Source: Iris pallida (lineage: Eukaryota > Streptophyta > Magnoliopsida > Asparagales > Iridaceae). From it: DNA of 64,000 nucleotides. The stretch covers positions 25,155,010-25,219,009 of the forward strand of contig JANAVB010015600.1 of NCBI GenBank assembly GCA_029216955.1, read 5' to 3'. The position numbers and the translations under genes were made by a program. Positions 1 to 10,660 of the stretch are shown here, in pieces (the stretch's first letter is position 1; each line of letters starts with the position of its first letter). The notes below the pieces were generated by a model. That model saw only the letters and a list, made by a program, of their open reading frames with translations, was not told the origin of the DNA and ran no database searches.

Positions 1-980
1 CTACTAGACGAGCTTTGTTACGTGTGACTGAACCATCTTCATTTACTTTGTTTCTAAAAACCCATTTAGTACCAATTATAGAGTAATTAACCAGTCTAGG
101 AACGAGTTCCCATACTTGGCTTCTCTCGAATTGGTTGAGTTCTTCTTGCATAGCAGAAATCCAAAATTCATCATTAAAAGCTTCAGAAATATTTTTAGGC
201 TCTACTTGTGAAATGAAGGCAGTGCTAGCAACAGAGTCTCTTAGTGATGATCTAGTAGTTACTCCACGTGAAACTTCTCCTATAACTAAATTTTCTGGAT
301 GAGAAGGTTTGAAAGAGAATTTCTTAGGCAAACCCTCCAGAGAATTAGTTTCGGTTGAAGTATTCATTGGAGTAGAAGTTGATGGCTCAATGTCATCATC
401 AAGAGTACTTACCGCACTGTTGTCTTCATCAAAAGTCACATTTGTTGACTCTTCCACAATAAGTGAGCGTTTATTGAAAACTCTATATCCCTTACTCTTG
501 GCGGCATAACCAAGAAAGATACCATCGTCAGCTTTGGTATCAAATTTGCCTAAGTTGTCTTTGGTGTTAAGGATAAAACATCTACAACCAAAAACTTTAA
601 AATAAGAAACATTGGGGGTTCTCCCAAACCAAAGCTCATAGGGTGTTTTCTTCGTAATGGGACGAATCAGCACCCTATTCAAAATGTGGCATGCTGTACT
701 AACAGCTTCTGCCCAAAAGTATTTCGGAAGTGAAAATTTATTCAACATGACTCTGGCCATATCGCCGAGAGTTCTATTCTTCCGCTCCACAACACCATTT
801 TGTTGAGGAGTTCTAGGACAAGAAAATTCATGATCAAAACCATTTGCATTACAAAAACTTTCAAAATCATAATTTACGAATTCGCCTCCATGATCACTTC
901 GGATTTGAGTAATCATGTAGCTTTTTTCGTTTTGAACTTTCTTTACAAAAATTTTGAAAGCAGAAATAGCACGCTCTTAT
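1..980 (-). pseudogene. pol: copia 1 pol: integrase core C-terminal half and RT N-terminus
   Basis: Read on the minus strand, this stretch stays open to the window edge. It encodes the second half of the integrase core, including a TPQQNGVVERKN block that carries the catalytic glutamate. The copia-specific post-integrase region follows (FKVFGCRCFILNTKDNLGKF, then RVFNKRSLIVEEST). The start of reverse transcriptase comes last (MQEELNQFERSQVWELVP, IIGTKWVFRNK). It is separated from the upstream protease-integrase frame by a frameshift near 977-986. Similar to 27322-29415. The catalytic YVDD region lies outside the window. Once part of a Gag-Pol polyprotein acting in cytoplasmic virus-like particles; not functional here because of the frameshift. 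Confidence 0.82.
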
Positions 981-1704
981 TAGCGAGAAAGAAAACCCAA
1001 GTAAATCTCGAAAAATCATCAACAATAACAAATGCATAAAGTTTGCCACCAAGGCTAGCTATTCTACTAGGACCAAATAAATCCATATGAAGTAATTGCA
1101 AGGGTCTAGTAGTACTTACAGAGTTGATGGAATGAAACGAGGATTTTGTTGCCTTGTTTAGTTCACATTCGGCACATACCGTGTCCTTTTTGAATGTGAT
1201 GTCAGGCAATCCTCTCACTAGCTTCTTGGTAGAAAGCCTGGATATAGCATCCATGTTGGCATGACCAAGACGCTGGTGCCAGAGTAGTCGTTCGTCTTTG
1301 TGGGCATACAAACATCTACCTGCATTGTTAGTATTTATAGAAAGATAGAAAATATAGATGTTGTCCTCTCTTTTCCCTTCAAAGGCAATGTCTCCTGTTG
1401 ACCTATCATAGATGTAGCAACTGTTTTGTCCAAAGTTAATATCATATCCATGATCAGCAAGATGACTAATGCTGAGCAGGTTATGCTTTAACTCGGTCAC
1501 TAGGCAGACATCCTTTATTACAGGAGAAGGAGGATGACCAATGATACCATTACCTATAATGTGCCCTTTGAGATTGTTACCGAAGGATACGTATCCTTCT
1601 CTCTTCATCGATAGTGATGCAAAAAGATTTGCGTCTCCCGTCATATGTCGCGAGCATCCACTATCGAGAATCCACTTACTTTCAGTTGAGGAGGGAAGGT
1701 CCAC
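943..1704 (-). pseudogene. pol: copia 1 pol: protease and integrase N-terminal half
   Basis: The frame opens with the aspartic protease signature WILDSGCSRHMTGD (catalytic D-S-G) about 12 codons in. The GAG-pre-integrase zinc region follows (LLWHQRLGHANMD, then CAEC), then the first integrase aspartate block LLHMDLFGP and VDDFSRFTWV. It ends in missense and a stop near 943, after a small indel at about 980. Its first codons overlap the end of the gag frame by 23 nt in the +1 frame, exactly as in the copia 2 element (15926-15948). No good ATG starts this frame, so synthesis as a Gag-Pol frameshift product is more likely than separate initiation. Confidence 0.82.
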
Positions 1705-2347
1705 CTACATTAAGAGTAGATGTGACCTTTGGTACCCGAGTTCTTGAGGGTCCTGAAAAGTTAGTCTTTGGGAACCAAGCATATATCCTTTTATCTACAA
1801 GTTTTCTAACTCTGCACTGTGGTGAGATGTGTCCATGTAATCCATAATAAGTACAGATAGCATTCTTGTTTATACTAGGAGCATGAGAATAATATCTATA
1901 AGCAACAGGATGAGGATGGACATGATGTGAAGAGTTAGCATGGTAAGGATGATTATGCATGGAATAAGTGGCATGGTGATGGTGTCTATGAGGCATAGAA
2001 TGATGGTATTGTCTATGGTGTGTGACATGCTGATATTGTCTAGATGGCATGGCATGATGATTTTGTCTATGAGGACCTTGTCTATATGGCATTGCATGAT
2101 GATTTTGTCTATATGGCATGGCATGATGATTTTTATGTGTGAAGTGATGTTGATTGTGTTTTTGTGCATGATGAGTTTGAACTGAGTGAGAGTTGTTCTT
2201 ACGTGCACGTGGTTTGTGAAAGTTTGTGTATATAAATGCATGGTTATGTGCTGCATGAGAATGACTTGGTTGACTAGCATGAGTGGTGTTGTGCCCATGT
2301 GATTGGGTTTGAGGTTGAATAACCTGTTTACCCAATTTGGTTTCTAA
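1682..2347 (-). pseudogene. gag: copia 1 gag C-terminal histidine-rich region with degraded zinc knuckle
   Basis: This frame continues directly in phase from the gag frame at 2348-3793 after a single TGA at 2348-2350. It encodes a strongly histidine-rich segment with tandem NHHAMPYRQ-type repeats, then a second zinc-knuckle-like motif that has lost its second cysteine (CTYYGLHGHISPQC; the copia 2 copy has CNYCGLLGH). After that comes a basic WFPKTN/RVPK tail. Histidine-rich linkers in this position are not general to copia Gag. The role is unknown; RNA or metal binding is possible. The frame ends at 1682, where pol takes over in the +1 frame. Confidence 0.72.
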
Positions 2348-3793
2348 TCATTTGGTAACAGCTTGCAGTTCATTAACCTTAATATTTAAGCCATATATCT
2401 TAGTCATGGAAATCTTGTGTCTACTCTTTTCTTCAGCAAGCAACGTGTTGAGAGTAGTGATTTCTTGAGTTTGTTGCTCAATACGTGCTTCAGCATCATG
2501 TAAGCTTAATTTAAGCTTGGATACTTCATCAATGTCATTAGTAGGTGATGTGTTTCTAACATTATCAAGAAGTAAAGAAATTCTTTGTATCTCATCTTCT
2601 AGACTTTTGATTTTGTCCTTGGCATGTTTATATTTACCGATGACCTTTTTATGATCATCGAGTAAATCAGTGAAAGCATCGCCAAGTTCATCAAAAGAGA
2701 AGTCATCCAGAGTTTCGTTAGATACCTTGTTAGAAGTTGCCATCAGGCACACATTTGCTGTATCTTGAGGAGAGTCCTTTTCTTCCTCAGAGTCGCTTGC
2801 TTCACTTTCATGCCAGATGCCTGTGTTGGCATATTTCTTTGATGAGTTCTTTTTGTATGGCTTCTCATAGCGGTTGCTCTTCTTCAGGAATGGGCAGTCT
2901 TTTCGGACATGTCCAGTTTTCTTGCAACCGTAACAAGTTGGTTCTTCTTCATCGTCTTCTTGAGATTCCTTCTTCCTTCGATTGAAGCGAAGGAATTTCC
3001 TGAAGTTGCGAACCATGAGAGCTTGGTCTTCATCATCCGAATTATCTTCTTCGGTCTCATCATGATTAGCTCTTCGTTGATGAGCTTTGAGTGCGATCTC
3101 CCTGGTCTTCGGAGCAGGCTCTTCGAAGTCCTTGAGGTCAAGCTCGTGAGTCATAAGCTTACCCATTAAGGTCTCCATTGACATTGTTGTGAGATCGTTT
3201 CCTTCTATGATGGCTGTCACCTTCGGGTTCCAAATCTTCGGTAGCCCTCTGAGCAGCTTACGAATCTTCTCGTGGTTTGAGTACTGCTTTCCGAGCGAAG
3301 ATAGAGGATTGATGATGTCGAGGAATCTTGTGATCATTTGAGTGATCGTCTCACTTGGCTTCATCTTGAAGGCTTCGTATTCTTGAGTGAGACGGCTTAT
3401 TTTAGATTCCTTGACCTGTGTGGTTCCTTCATGCGTCACTTCTAGAAGTCTCCATACTTCATGAGCAGTGGTGCAAGTAGAAACCCTGTTGAACTCATTC
3501 CTGTCTATAGCACAGAATAAAGCATTAATAGCCCTAGCATCTAGACTTGCCTGTTTCTTATCCTCGACAGAATATTTGTCGTGTGGTTTCTCAATGAGGT
3601 CACCATCGACAACTATCCTGGCGGGCTTTTTGTAACCGTCAGTGACGACAGTCCACAGGTCAAAGTCTAGAGACTTAAGATAGAAGCTCATCCTTGTTTT
3701 CCAATATGTGTAGTTAGTCCCATCAAATAGGGGAGGCCTATGAGTGGACTGACCTTCACCATGATTGGAAATCAAGGGTTGTGTGGTTGCCAT
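2348..3793 (-). CDS. gag: copia 1 Gag, N-terminal and central part
   Basis: 481 codons starting at an ATG in good context (CCATGG), 42 nt downstream of the primer site. The N-terminus PPLFDGTNYTYWKTRM is the conserved plant copia Gag start (DUF4219/UBN2-type). The region around residues 100-250 is UBN2-like, with LTQEYEAFKMKPSETI. A CCHC zinc knuckle (CYGCKKTGHVRKDC) lies near residue 290. The last 120 residues are rich in leucine heptads (KDKIKSLEDEIQRISLLLDN and beyond), a predicted coiled coil. Gag packages element RNA into virus-like particles. Sirevirus Gags are known for such coiled-coil extensions, some binding dynein light chain LC8. The frame stops at one TGA, after which coding resumes in phase, so the TGA may be a mutation or a readthrough codon. 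Confidence 0.85.
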   Translation of the reverse strand: MATTQPLISNHGEGQSTHRPPLFDGTNYTYWKTRMSFYLKSLDFDLWTVVTDGYKKPARIVVDGDLIEKPHDKYSVEDKKQASLDARAINALFCAIDRNEFNRVSTCTTAHEVWRLLEVTHEGTTQVKESKISRLTQEYEAFKMKPSETITQMITRFLDIINPLSSLGKQYSNHEKIRKLLRGLPKIWNPKVTAIIEGNDLTTMSMETLMGKLMTHELDLKDFEEPAPKTREIALKAHQRRANHDETEEDNSDDEDQALMVRNFRKFLRFNRRKKESQEDDEEEPTCYGCKKTGHVRKDCPFLKKSNRYEKPYKKNSSKKYANTGIWHESEASDSEEEKDSPQDTANVCLMATSNKVSNETLDDFSFDELGDAFTDLLDDHKKVIGKYKHAKDKIKSLEDEIQRISLLLDNVRNTSPTNDIDEVSKLKLSLHDAEARIEQQTQEITTLNTLLAEEKSRHKISMTKIYGLNIKVNELQAVTK

Positions 3794-3834
3794 GGATTAG
3801 CTCTTAGGATGTTAGTCCTTATAAAGAGAACAGA

Positions 3835-3846
3835 GCTCTGATACCA
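3835..3846 (-). other. Primer binding site (tRNA-iMet type) of copia 1
   Basis: The minus strand reads TGGTATCAGAGC, the standard plant initiator-Met tRNA 3'-end complement, two bases downstream of the LTR terminus CA at 3849. Confidence 0.92.
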
Positions 3847-3848
3847 AT

Positions 3849-4793
3849 TGAAGAACAGTTTGGCAACTCTAGAGGGGGGTGAATAGAGTTTATATAGAAA
3901 AATAGCCAATTAAAATTAACTCTTTCACCAACAATCAATAATCAGAGTAAAGTGCGGAAAATAAATAAAGAGCAGAAGAGCATACGCAAACACAGCGATT
4001 TTAACCTGGTTTCCCTCGTGGAGGACTAGTCCAGGCCTGAGAACTCTAGCTCAGGATTAAATCCACTATTTGTGAAATAGTAGTTTACAACCCGTGCCTT
4101 TTCTTCAGAAGAGCACGTCAACTTCTAACAGAGGATCGCAGTGGCGATTTGCTTGGAATTGTCCAAGCGACTTCTTCGACTTTTGCACAAGAATCCTAAC
4201 TGAGAGATGCTGAGCACTCGAGACTTAGGAGGCTTGTGGCTAGTAGATGGGAAGGGTATGGCTTATTGAGCTTATAAGAGAGAAGAGAAGAGAAGATTGG
4301 ATGGATTGAAATGAGAGAATTCATGCCCTATTTATAGTGTTTTTATAGGCAGAATTCGGCCAGAATTCGGGTAGGAAAATTCAAAAATTTGGCCGTTGGA
4401 CAACTAGCAACCAGCTATCCCTAAAATTAGGGTTCCTGATTTCTAGGGGACAGAGTTCGGCCCGAACTCTGTGTGGAGGCAGAGTTCGGCCCGAACTCTT
4501 TCTCCAGAGCACAGAGTGGTTCTAAGGGGACCAGTGGGCAGTTTTTGGTTAAGTGGAGCTTGAGATTTTGGGTAGGTTATAGACTAAGTTCCAAGAGCTC
4601 AGCATGACTCAGAGTACATAAATCTAGACTCAATGAAATTATAAAATACAGACTCCAGAACACACTAAGAGCCGGAAACTGAGCTGTCATTTGTCTTGAA
4701 CTGAATGCAGTCGTCGTGTGTCGTATTGAATAAATACAAATATTATTTAGTCAATGTAGTCAATATTTGGTTGACTGTGACTTTGTGTCAACA
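3849..4793 (-). repeat. 5' LTR of copia element 1 (945 bp)
   Basis: On the minus strand it begins TGTTGACACAAAG at 4793 and ends TTCTTCA at 3849, with TG...CA ends and the primer site immediately after. U3 contains two copies of the palindrome AGAGTTCGGGCCGAACTCT (about 4450-4500) and a weaker GAATTCGGCC pair (4350-4370). A TATA box lies downstream (4328-4337). The U3 start is rich in TTGAC cores. The partner LTR is outside the window, so age cannot be estimated. Confidence 0.88.
4328..4337 (-). promoter_or_regulatory. TATA box of copia 1 LTR
   Basis: The minus strand reads CTATAAATAG; a second TATAAAA lies about 12 bp upstream. It sits between the palindromic U3 words and the R region, where an LTR promoter is expected. 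Confidence 0.6.
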
Positions 4794-5432
4794 ATAGAGT
4801 CTGATTTTAGATGTATTTCTTGGGTGTGGGAATTTAAGGTTTTCGCAGCCAAGCTAGCGGCAATGCGAAAATTTTAAATACCATAATTCTAGAGGTATGT
4901 ACATTAGTTGTGGACTCTATAGATTATCGCAGCCATACTTGCTGGTGTGACGAGGATTCTGGTGGCATGGTTCTGGATAGACGGGTATGATTATTAGATT
5001 GCAGGATATATACCATATAGATGGTGCCCTAGAGAATTTGAGTGAAATATCAGGGTGGATATTACTGGAGTGTCAAGGATTAGATAGAGGGAGCTAGGCC
5101 ACCTGTAGCGCAGCACCGTGCCCTGCACCAACAGAGGGATACACCCCAGAGGGGCAAGGCTTCTGTGCTGACAGTCGAGTAGACCGACGCTACGGGTGAC
5201 GGGTTAGCAGGTTTATCCTTCTCATTCTTCTTTCCCACTTTCCTGTGTAATTCTATTAGTACCTGCCAGGATATTATTTTGATTGCTAGATAGTGTAGCT
5301 ACCCCATTCGAGACTGTGAAATCACGACCAGTAGGATTGTGTTGCTCCGACCTTGATTTGCTGGGGGTTTGACCTAGTAGGGATACAATCATTTTAATTT
5401 CGAGGATAAAATTTTTCTAAGGTGGGTAGGAT
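4794..5432 (+). mobile_element. 3' internal non-coding remnant of gypsy family A, with PPT
   Basis: No ORF. The sequence ends in TTTCGAGGATAAAATTTTTC followed by AAGGTGGGTAGGAT, the same layout as the regions before the 3' LTRs of gypsy 1 (24291-24322) and element C (54418-54454). It therefore looks like the polypurine-tract region of a gypsy element whose 3' LTR starts at 5433. Its pol is missing, cut off by copia 1. Confidence 0.65.
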
Positions 5433-6000
5433 TGTAACACCCAGTTTTCCAGATGAGGGTAATTTTGAAATTTTGTAATTATAATTATTAATTATTGATA
5501 TTTGATTCATATTATGATTTTTAGTGATTTTTAATAATTTTTAAACTATTTAGAAACTGGTTAAGTCATAACTTGTGATTTTGATGTGCTGCTAGTAAAA
5601 CCTGAGAGACTGCATGACGTAGAGCCTAACCATGTCATTAGGATGTTTAATTATCATTTTTTTGGCCTAGGGATAATTTGGTCATTTTGACTTATTTGAA
5701 TTATTTGGTGATTTGTTGAATTGGTGAATTCTAGTTTGACTTTGACTTGTTGAGACCTAGTAGACTAGCCTAGAAGCTAACCCTAGCTATGGTGACCCTA
5801 GTCTAACTTAGGTTAACCAACTTTTAGTCATTAGAAGATAATTTTGGAATAGGAGGATTAGTTTAAGTGAAATCATATCATGACTATACAATGACTTATG
5901 ATTTCATGACTTAATGACTTGTGACTAAGCCTATAGCCCATTAGACTAAACCCTAACCCTAGTTTTTCACTTTATGACCATCCATAGGGCTCCGCCTCCC

Positions 6001-6007
6001 TATAAAT
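6001..6007 (+). promoter_or_regulatory. TATA box of family A LTR
   Basis: CCCTATAAATACTC, about 570 bp into the LTR. This is the expected core promoter position, upstream of the GTGTCC-word region. Confidence 0.5.
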
Positions 6008-8456
6008 ACTCTCCTCATTTAGTTCTTGCCTCCTTTTATCATTCCAACACTTGGAAAAAAGAAAGGTAAGTTTTCCCCTTCCAAAAAATCCCATTTTATT
6101 TATTTGATCTCCTTTTTTATCCTAGTCTTTTGCATTGGGTTCTAAATTGAGTTTATGGACTGTTGGTGGAGAGCCATTTCAGTTTGGGATTAATTTGGAG
6201 CATTTGGCCATCAAGAGGAACACCCTCCATTTGGAGCTTTTCCATACAATTTGCACCTATAGGTAAAACCCTTTAAATTGATTTAAATTTCAGTTTTCTT
6301 TGCATGTAGGGCTAGATCTAGGAGTCCCCTAGATGTCCCTAAAAATTAGGTGAATTTCGTGTCCGTTTGGTGTCCGTATCGGACACGTGTCGTAGTGTAT
6401 GTTAGGTGTTCGATGAAATTCCTCTAAGGTTTTTAATTTTGATTTTTGCTAAACTAATTACATGATTTTGAAGCTCTTGATGTGTACATTAATATTGTCG
6501 AGGGATGAGTTGGTTTTTGTGCACTTTTTGTGTCCAAATCGGACACGCACCGCACGCACGGGACACAGCACAGGCCTCGTGCAGTCCCCTGCTGCCCGAG
6601 TGTCCTATAGGATACGACACGGATTTTCATGGCACAATTTTTGGTGGACACGTGTGTGCAATCACTGACATCACCCACACAAAATTTTACGAGCCCTCGT
6701 CGACTGTGCACGAAGATAACGAGGCTGCACTGTCTCGTGCCTGCTCATGCACACTGTGCGCGTCCCCTGCATTTCGGGGCTGACACAGGACACGACACTC
6801 CACTAGGACACATGTAATTTAGTGAGGTGATGGGTCCCATGTCTGACTCGACCCTCACCAAGTTTTGTGGCACTTGGTTGCGAGTCAGGAAGTTCTCGCG
6901 CTCGCATCGATATTTCTGACACACACATACACGAAATTCAAGCCACTGATACGGCTTCGAATCTCGGACACGACACAACTTGGATACGACTCAGGCACCC
7001 TAGGACCTAGCCCTATGACTCCTCTATCACTGTACACATGCCCATGGTGTCTCGCACACTGTGTCGAGTCTATTTCGACTCAACACACGTGCACGAGGCT
7101 GTGCCTATGCACAGTTCAGTCACACACTGACACTTGGGTTAGACATTGTTTGGACACTTCGTGTCCACTCATGTGGACACGAAATAACACCCTAGACATG
7201 TATGCATGGTGGCCCACATCTGTACTTTAATTTTTGCTGATTTGATTGGGGTGTTGATTCGGATTTGGTTGAGATATATCGAGCAATGAACTCTGATACT
7301 GTTATCCCAGGTTTTCAATCATCAAACTGAGTTAAATGAGATTGTTTGGGATTCAAATGATGATTCTAACTATGTATATGTAACCTGAGGCTGGGTTGGG
7401 TTCGAAATTATGTATTGATTCTTGTTTGCAGTGATCAATTCAACTTTGTCACATTTTGACACTAAAATCTTGACACACTGTTCCCAGTTTCGAATTGGGT
7501 TTCTTAATATTTTTGATTAATGACATTGATACTATTTAAACATGTGGTTATGTGGGATTCGAATTTCAGGTTCCTGATTGCCTGATATATAAATATTAGT
7601 TTCGATTGTTTTAATTCCTGAGTTTAGATATATAGGAACTGTTTTGAATTCCTGCATTGAACTGTTATTTTTAGATTTTATTTACACACACATTGTTGGT
7701 TAATTATTCCTGAGATTAGCTCACTGTCACTGTTTCGAAGTACACTGTTTTAACTCAAAACCTGGAATTGATTTCATCCTCCAGTTTTTGACAATTTAAT
7801 TGGTTTTTTTTGGGGTTTTTGAATTTGCTAACTGAGGATATGTATGTGGGTGTTCACTGTTTCAGTTTTCTGAAATTAGGTTGTAGGTTTCAACTGAATT
7901 GTAATATTTTAATTGCCATGCTTATTTCACCCACATAGGTAATAGACTACTACAATATTGATTTAGGATTTCCATTGGAGAATTGGGTTCTTTTCGAAAT
8001 TAGTTTGGTTTCCTGTTAACTGCTATTGATATCACAACTATCACCTGACACATTTTACTATTTTTATATCACCTAATTGTCATTTGCCATGCTTTCCAGA
8101 TTTCATATATACACATACAAACCTGAAGTTGTTTAATGCTTCCTTGAAAACACACACAGTTCCTATATATATGCACACACATGGTTTTTTCACAGTTTTC
8201 ACACACAGGTTATGAGTGTTGGGGGTTTTGAATGGAGTTGTGCTTGTATTGGAATCAATAGAGTATTGAAACATGGGTTAAATGAGATTGTTGGGTTTTC
8301 ATTTAGGTTAGAACTGTCATATAGGACTGTACCTTAAATTCCTGAGAACAGCTCTACTTCACACAATGGATTATGGATATCCAGATTGTATATATATGTT
8401 CAGCCCATCCTTTTGTTCTGTCCATTAGAGATTTTCAACTGAATGCCCATATGACA

Positions 8457-8458
<2 letters not shown>

Positions 8459-8540
<82 letters not shown>
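8459..8540 (+). repeat. (CA)41 microsatellite
   Basis: Uninterrupted CA dinucleotides, 82 bp, in the family A LTR. At the matching position of the inverted LTR copy there is an AT microsatellite instead. Confidence 0.98.
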
Positions 8541-8542
<2 letters not shown>

Positions 8543-9001
8543 CTCTCATGAATAATTCTCATGACTCCCACACACACATTGAATATCATGTATCCCCCTC
8601 TCTCCTTTCCTACGTTAATGTATATATATATATATGACTTGAGATACATATATATATATAGGTTCCTATATATATGAATGTGTGTTAATATATATATATG
8701 ATTTAGTTCATGGTTGATATTGTATAATGGCTATAGGTTATGCATATATTCTAAGTTACATTATATAGCCTTGTCAATATGTGTACTTAGATATTAATGT
8801 GTGTATCCTATATTAGATTATATATATATTGGGTGTATTATAGTTAGGCTTTTAGAGTGACTTGTGTAGATGTGTTATAGGTTGTTTTAGGCATGATATT
8901 GCCTAGTAAACCTAGATTAGTCTTGTTAGAACCTAGAATGGCTTGTATAGCCCAGTTTGATGTATGCTTGCTAGTCTAAGCTTGGTTAGGTCTAGTGAGA
9001 C

Positions 9002-9140
9002 TTGACTAGACTAGTTTGACCTAGTTTGACTATTGCAGTTGACTTGGGTCGACCCAGAGTTGACCAAGTTTGACTTGGACCTAGTTTGACCTAGACAGTT
9101 GACCAGGTTGACTTAGAGTTGACTTTGACTTAGATTGACC
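9002..9140 (+). promoter_or_regulatory. Cluster of 12 W-box-like TTGAC[CT] motifs in family A LTR
   Basis: Twelve copies of TTGAC, all followed by C or T, in about 140 bp and in one orientation. TTGAC[C/T] is the known WRKY factor binding site. The inverted LTR copy has about 15 at 11150-11350. Position deep in the LTR, well after the TATA box, argues for an intragenic or downstream element if functional. Confidence 0.6.
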
Positions 9141-10531
9141 TAGAAATCATGTAGATTGCATCATAAACTTCATTTACCTTGTTTTAAACATATTATAACC
9201 TGTACTGCTCTATTGAGGACATTGTGACTCCGGTGCAGACATCTGATATTGTACAACTCTATTCAGAGTATCAGGCGAGTACATTCTCTGATAGTTCTCT
9301 CATTTATTGCCAGTTACTTTATTTCAGTTCTATTTAGTTTTATGTGATTCTCTGTTACAACACGTATGGATATTTCTGGATTCATGTATGCGACACACAT
9401 ACCTTACTTATCTGGCCTCTATTACTGGAATCACTGGAATCTTTCTGGAATCTATTACTAGAATCTTTCTGAAATCTATTACTGGAATCATCATATTTTG
9501 GCTGGACTCACCTCGATTCTCGTGTCGAATTCTGGATTTATTTGTTTTACGGGGCGGAGAAATATTGAGTAAGACATGTAGACATACCCCAAATCTGGAA
9601 TCTTCAACTGGAATCTACTAGAAGCATAGCCATCTCTCGCCTGATCAGTGAGAGATGTGCCTGATTACCTACAGCCGTTTACATGTCGAACTCGGTATTT
9701 TAAAACACACTGTAAGAATAACTGGACTCACCTGGATTCTTGATCACTATCTAGAATCATCTGGTACTGGATTCATATTATATTAAATTCATCCCGTACT
9801 GGATTTATAGTAGTTTTGCACTTGTTTTGCAATTACTTCTGGACTTATTCTGTTACCTTAGTTCAGCTAGATTTATTTTACAGTCTTCATTGCCATCATT
9901 CTTCTCTTGTTTTAGTTACTTACTTTCCTTGTATCTTATCTGTTCTCTATACCATCACCTGTATATAGACTGCCATATTCATCAATAAAACTGTCTATAA
10001 CTGCTTTATAGTTCTCTGTCATTACTTGGGTTTTCATGATGAATTGTACTCGTTCCTGTCCTGACTGGACCTGTTGAAAATATTATAGATGACTGCCCTG
10101 AGGACATTTGCCCTACTTGCCCTGGAGCAGGAGATGGCTTAGCTACCTATGGCCCCGAATCTCAGGAGTGATCGGGAGACTTGTTAGTAGACTTGGTTTA
10201 GTTTTCATGTTTTAGAACTTATATTGTAATAACTTGAGATACGAGTTTGTTTTTGAGCTGTTGAGATAATATTATTTAGTAGTTTATAAATGTTGTTGTT
10301 TAGTCTTTAGTTATAAACTTCTGTGTTATCTTATCGTTCTTAGACTGTGATTGAGATTCATTATATCTATACTTGTCCTCCATTCGGAGTTGAGATTTGA
10401 CAAGTACATTATATAATTGCGTGAGTTGTTGATTATATAGTAACATAGGACATCATTCTACCGCCGACACTGCGGCATAGGCTGGACGTTGTTACGTGCT
10501 CGTACCCTCCCAGTGGGTACAGGTCGTGACA

Positions 10532-10660
10532 CGTTTTTAGTGGTGGCCCATGCAGGTCGAGAGTCGCATTAGTACAATGTCGTGGTAGTACAACGATTAG
10601 TTGTACTGCTGCGTGCCTGCGATAGGAATTAAGGAATAGGCTCTAGTTGAGAGAGTCCTC
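10532..10660 (+). mobile_element. 5' leader fragment of a family A element
   Basis: Immediately after the LTR end comes CGTTTTTAGTGGTGGCCCAT, a diverged copy of the block following the gypsy 1/2 LTRs, where the primer site should be. A perfect 8-bp stem, 5-bp loop hairpin (AGTACAAC/GTTGTACT) lies at 10587-10607. The fragment ends where inverted LTR sequence begins; the boundary is fuzzy between about 10640 and 10690. Confidence 0.55.

Larger units (their letters stand above)
1..4793 (-). mobile_element. Ty1/copia element 1 (Sirevirus-like), truncated by window edge
   Basis: On the minus strand the order is LTR (3849-4793), primer site, gag, protease, integrase, RT start. Integrase before RT marks Ty1/copia. 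The long gag with a coiled-coil and His-rich C-terminus, and close similarity to the element at 12703-32928, suggest the Sirevirus/Maximus lineage. The rest of RT, RNase H and the 3' LTR lie left of the window, so the target-site duplication cannot be checked. It interrupts the 3' internal remnant of gypsy family A that resumes at 4794. Confidence 0.88.
5433..10531 (+). repeat. Long LTR of gypsy family A (about 5.1 kb)
   Basis: It starts TGTAACACCC right after a PPT-like tract and ends GGTCGTGACA, followed by the leader block GTGGTGGCCCATGCAG that also follows the gypsy 1 and 2 LTRs. The first about 4.2 kb is matched by an inverted copy (10661-12702 plus 32934-35018), which supports treating it as one unit. 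A TATA box lies at 6001. It has GTGTCC/GGACAC words at about 6360-7200, an AC microsatellite at 8459-8540 and a TTGACY cluster at 9002-9140. No credible ORF. The 5.1 kb length is unusual for an LTR, and the 3' kilobase lacks a second copy here. Confidence 0.72.

Noticed and set aside
6454..7230. ORFs of 60-121 codons in the family A LTR
   Set aside because: They arise from GTGTCC/GGACAC words, have no known motif and are not conserved in the inverted copy.
8373..8649. ORFs with Thr-His or Cys-Val repeats
   Set aside because: They come from the CA microsatellite.
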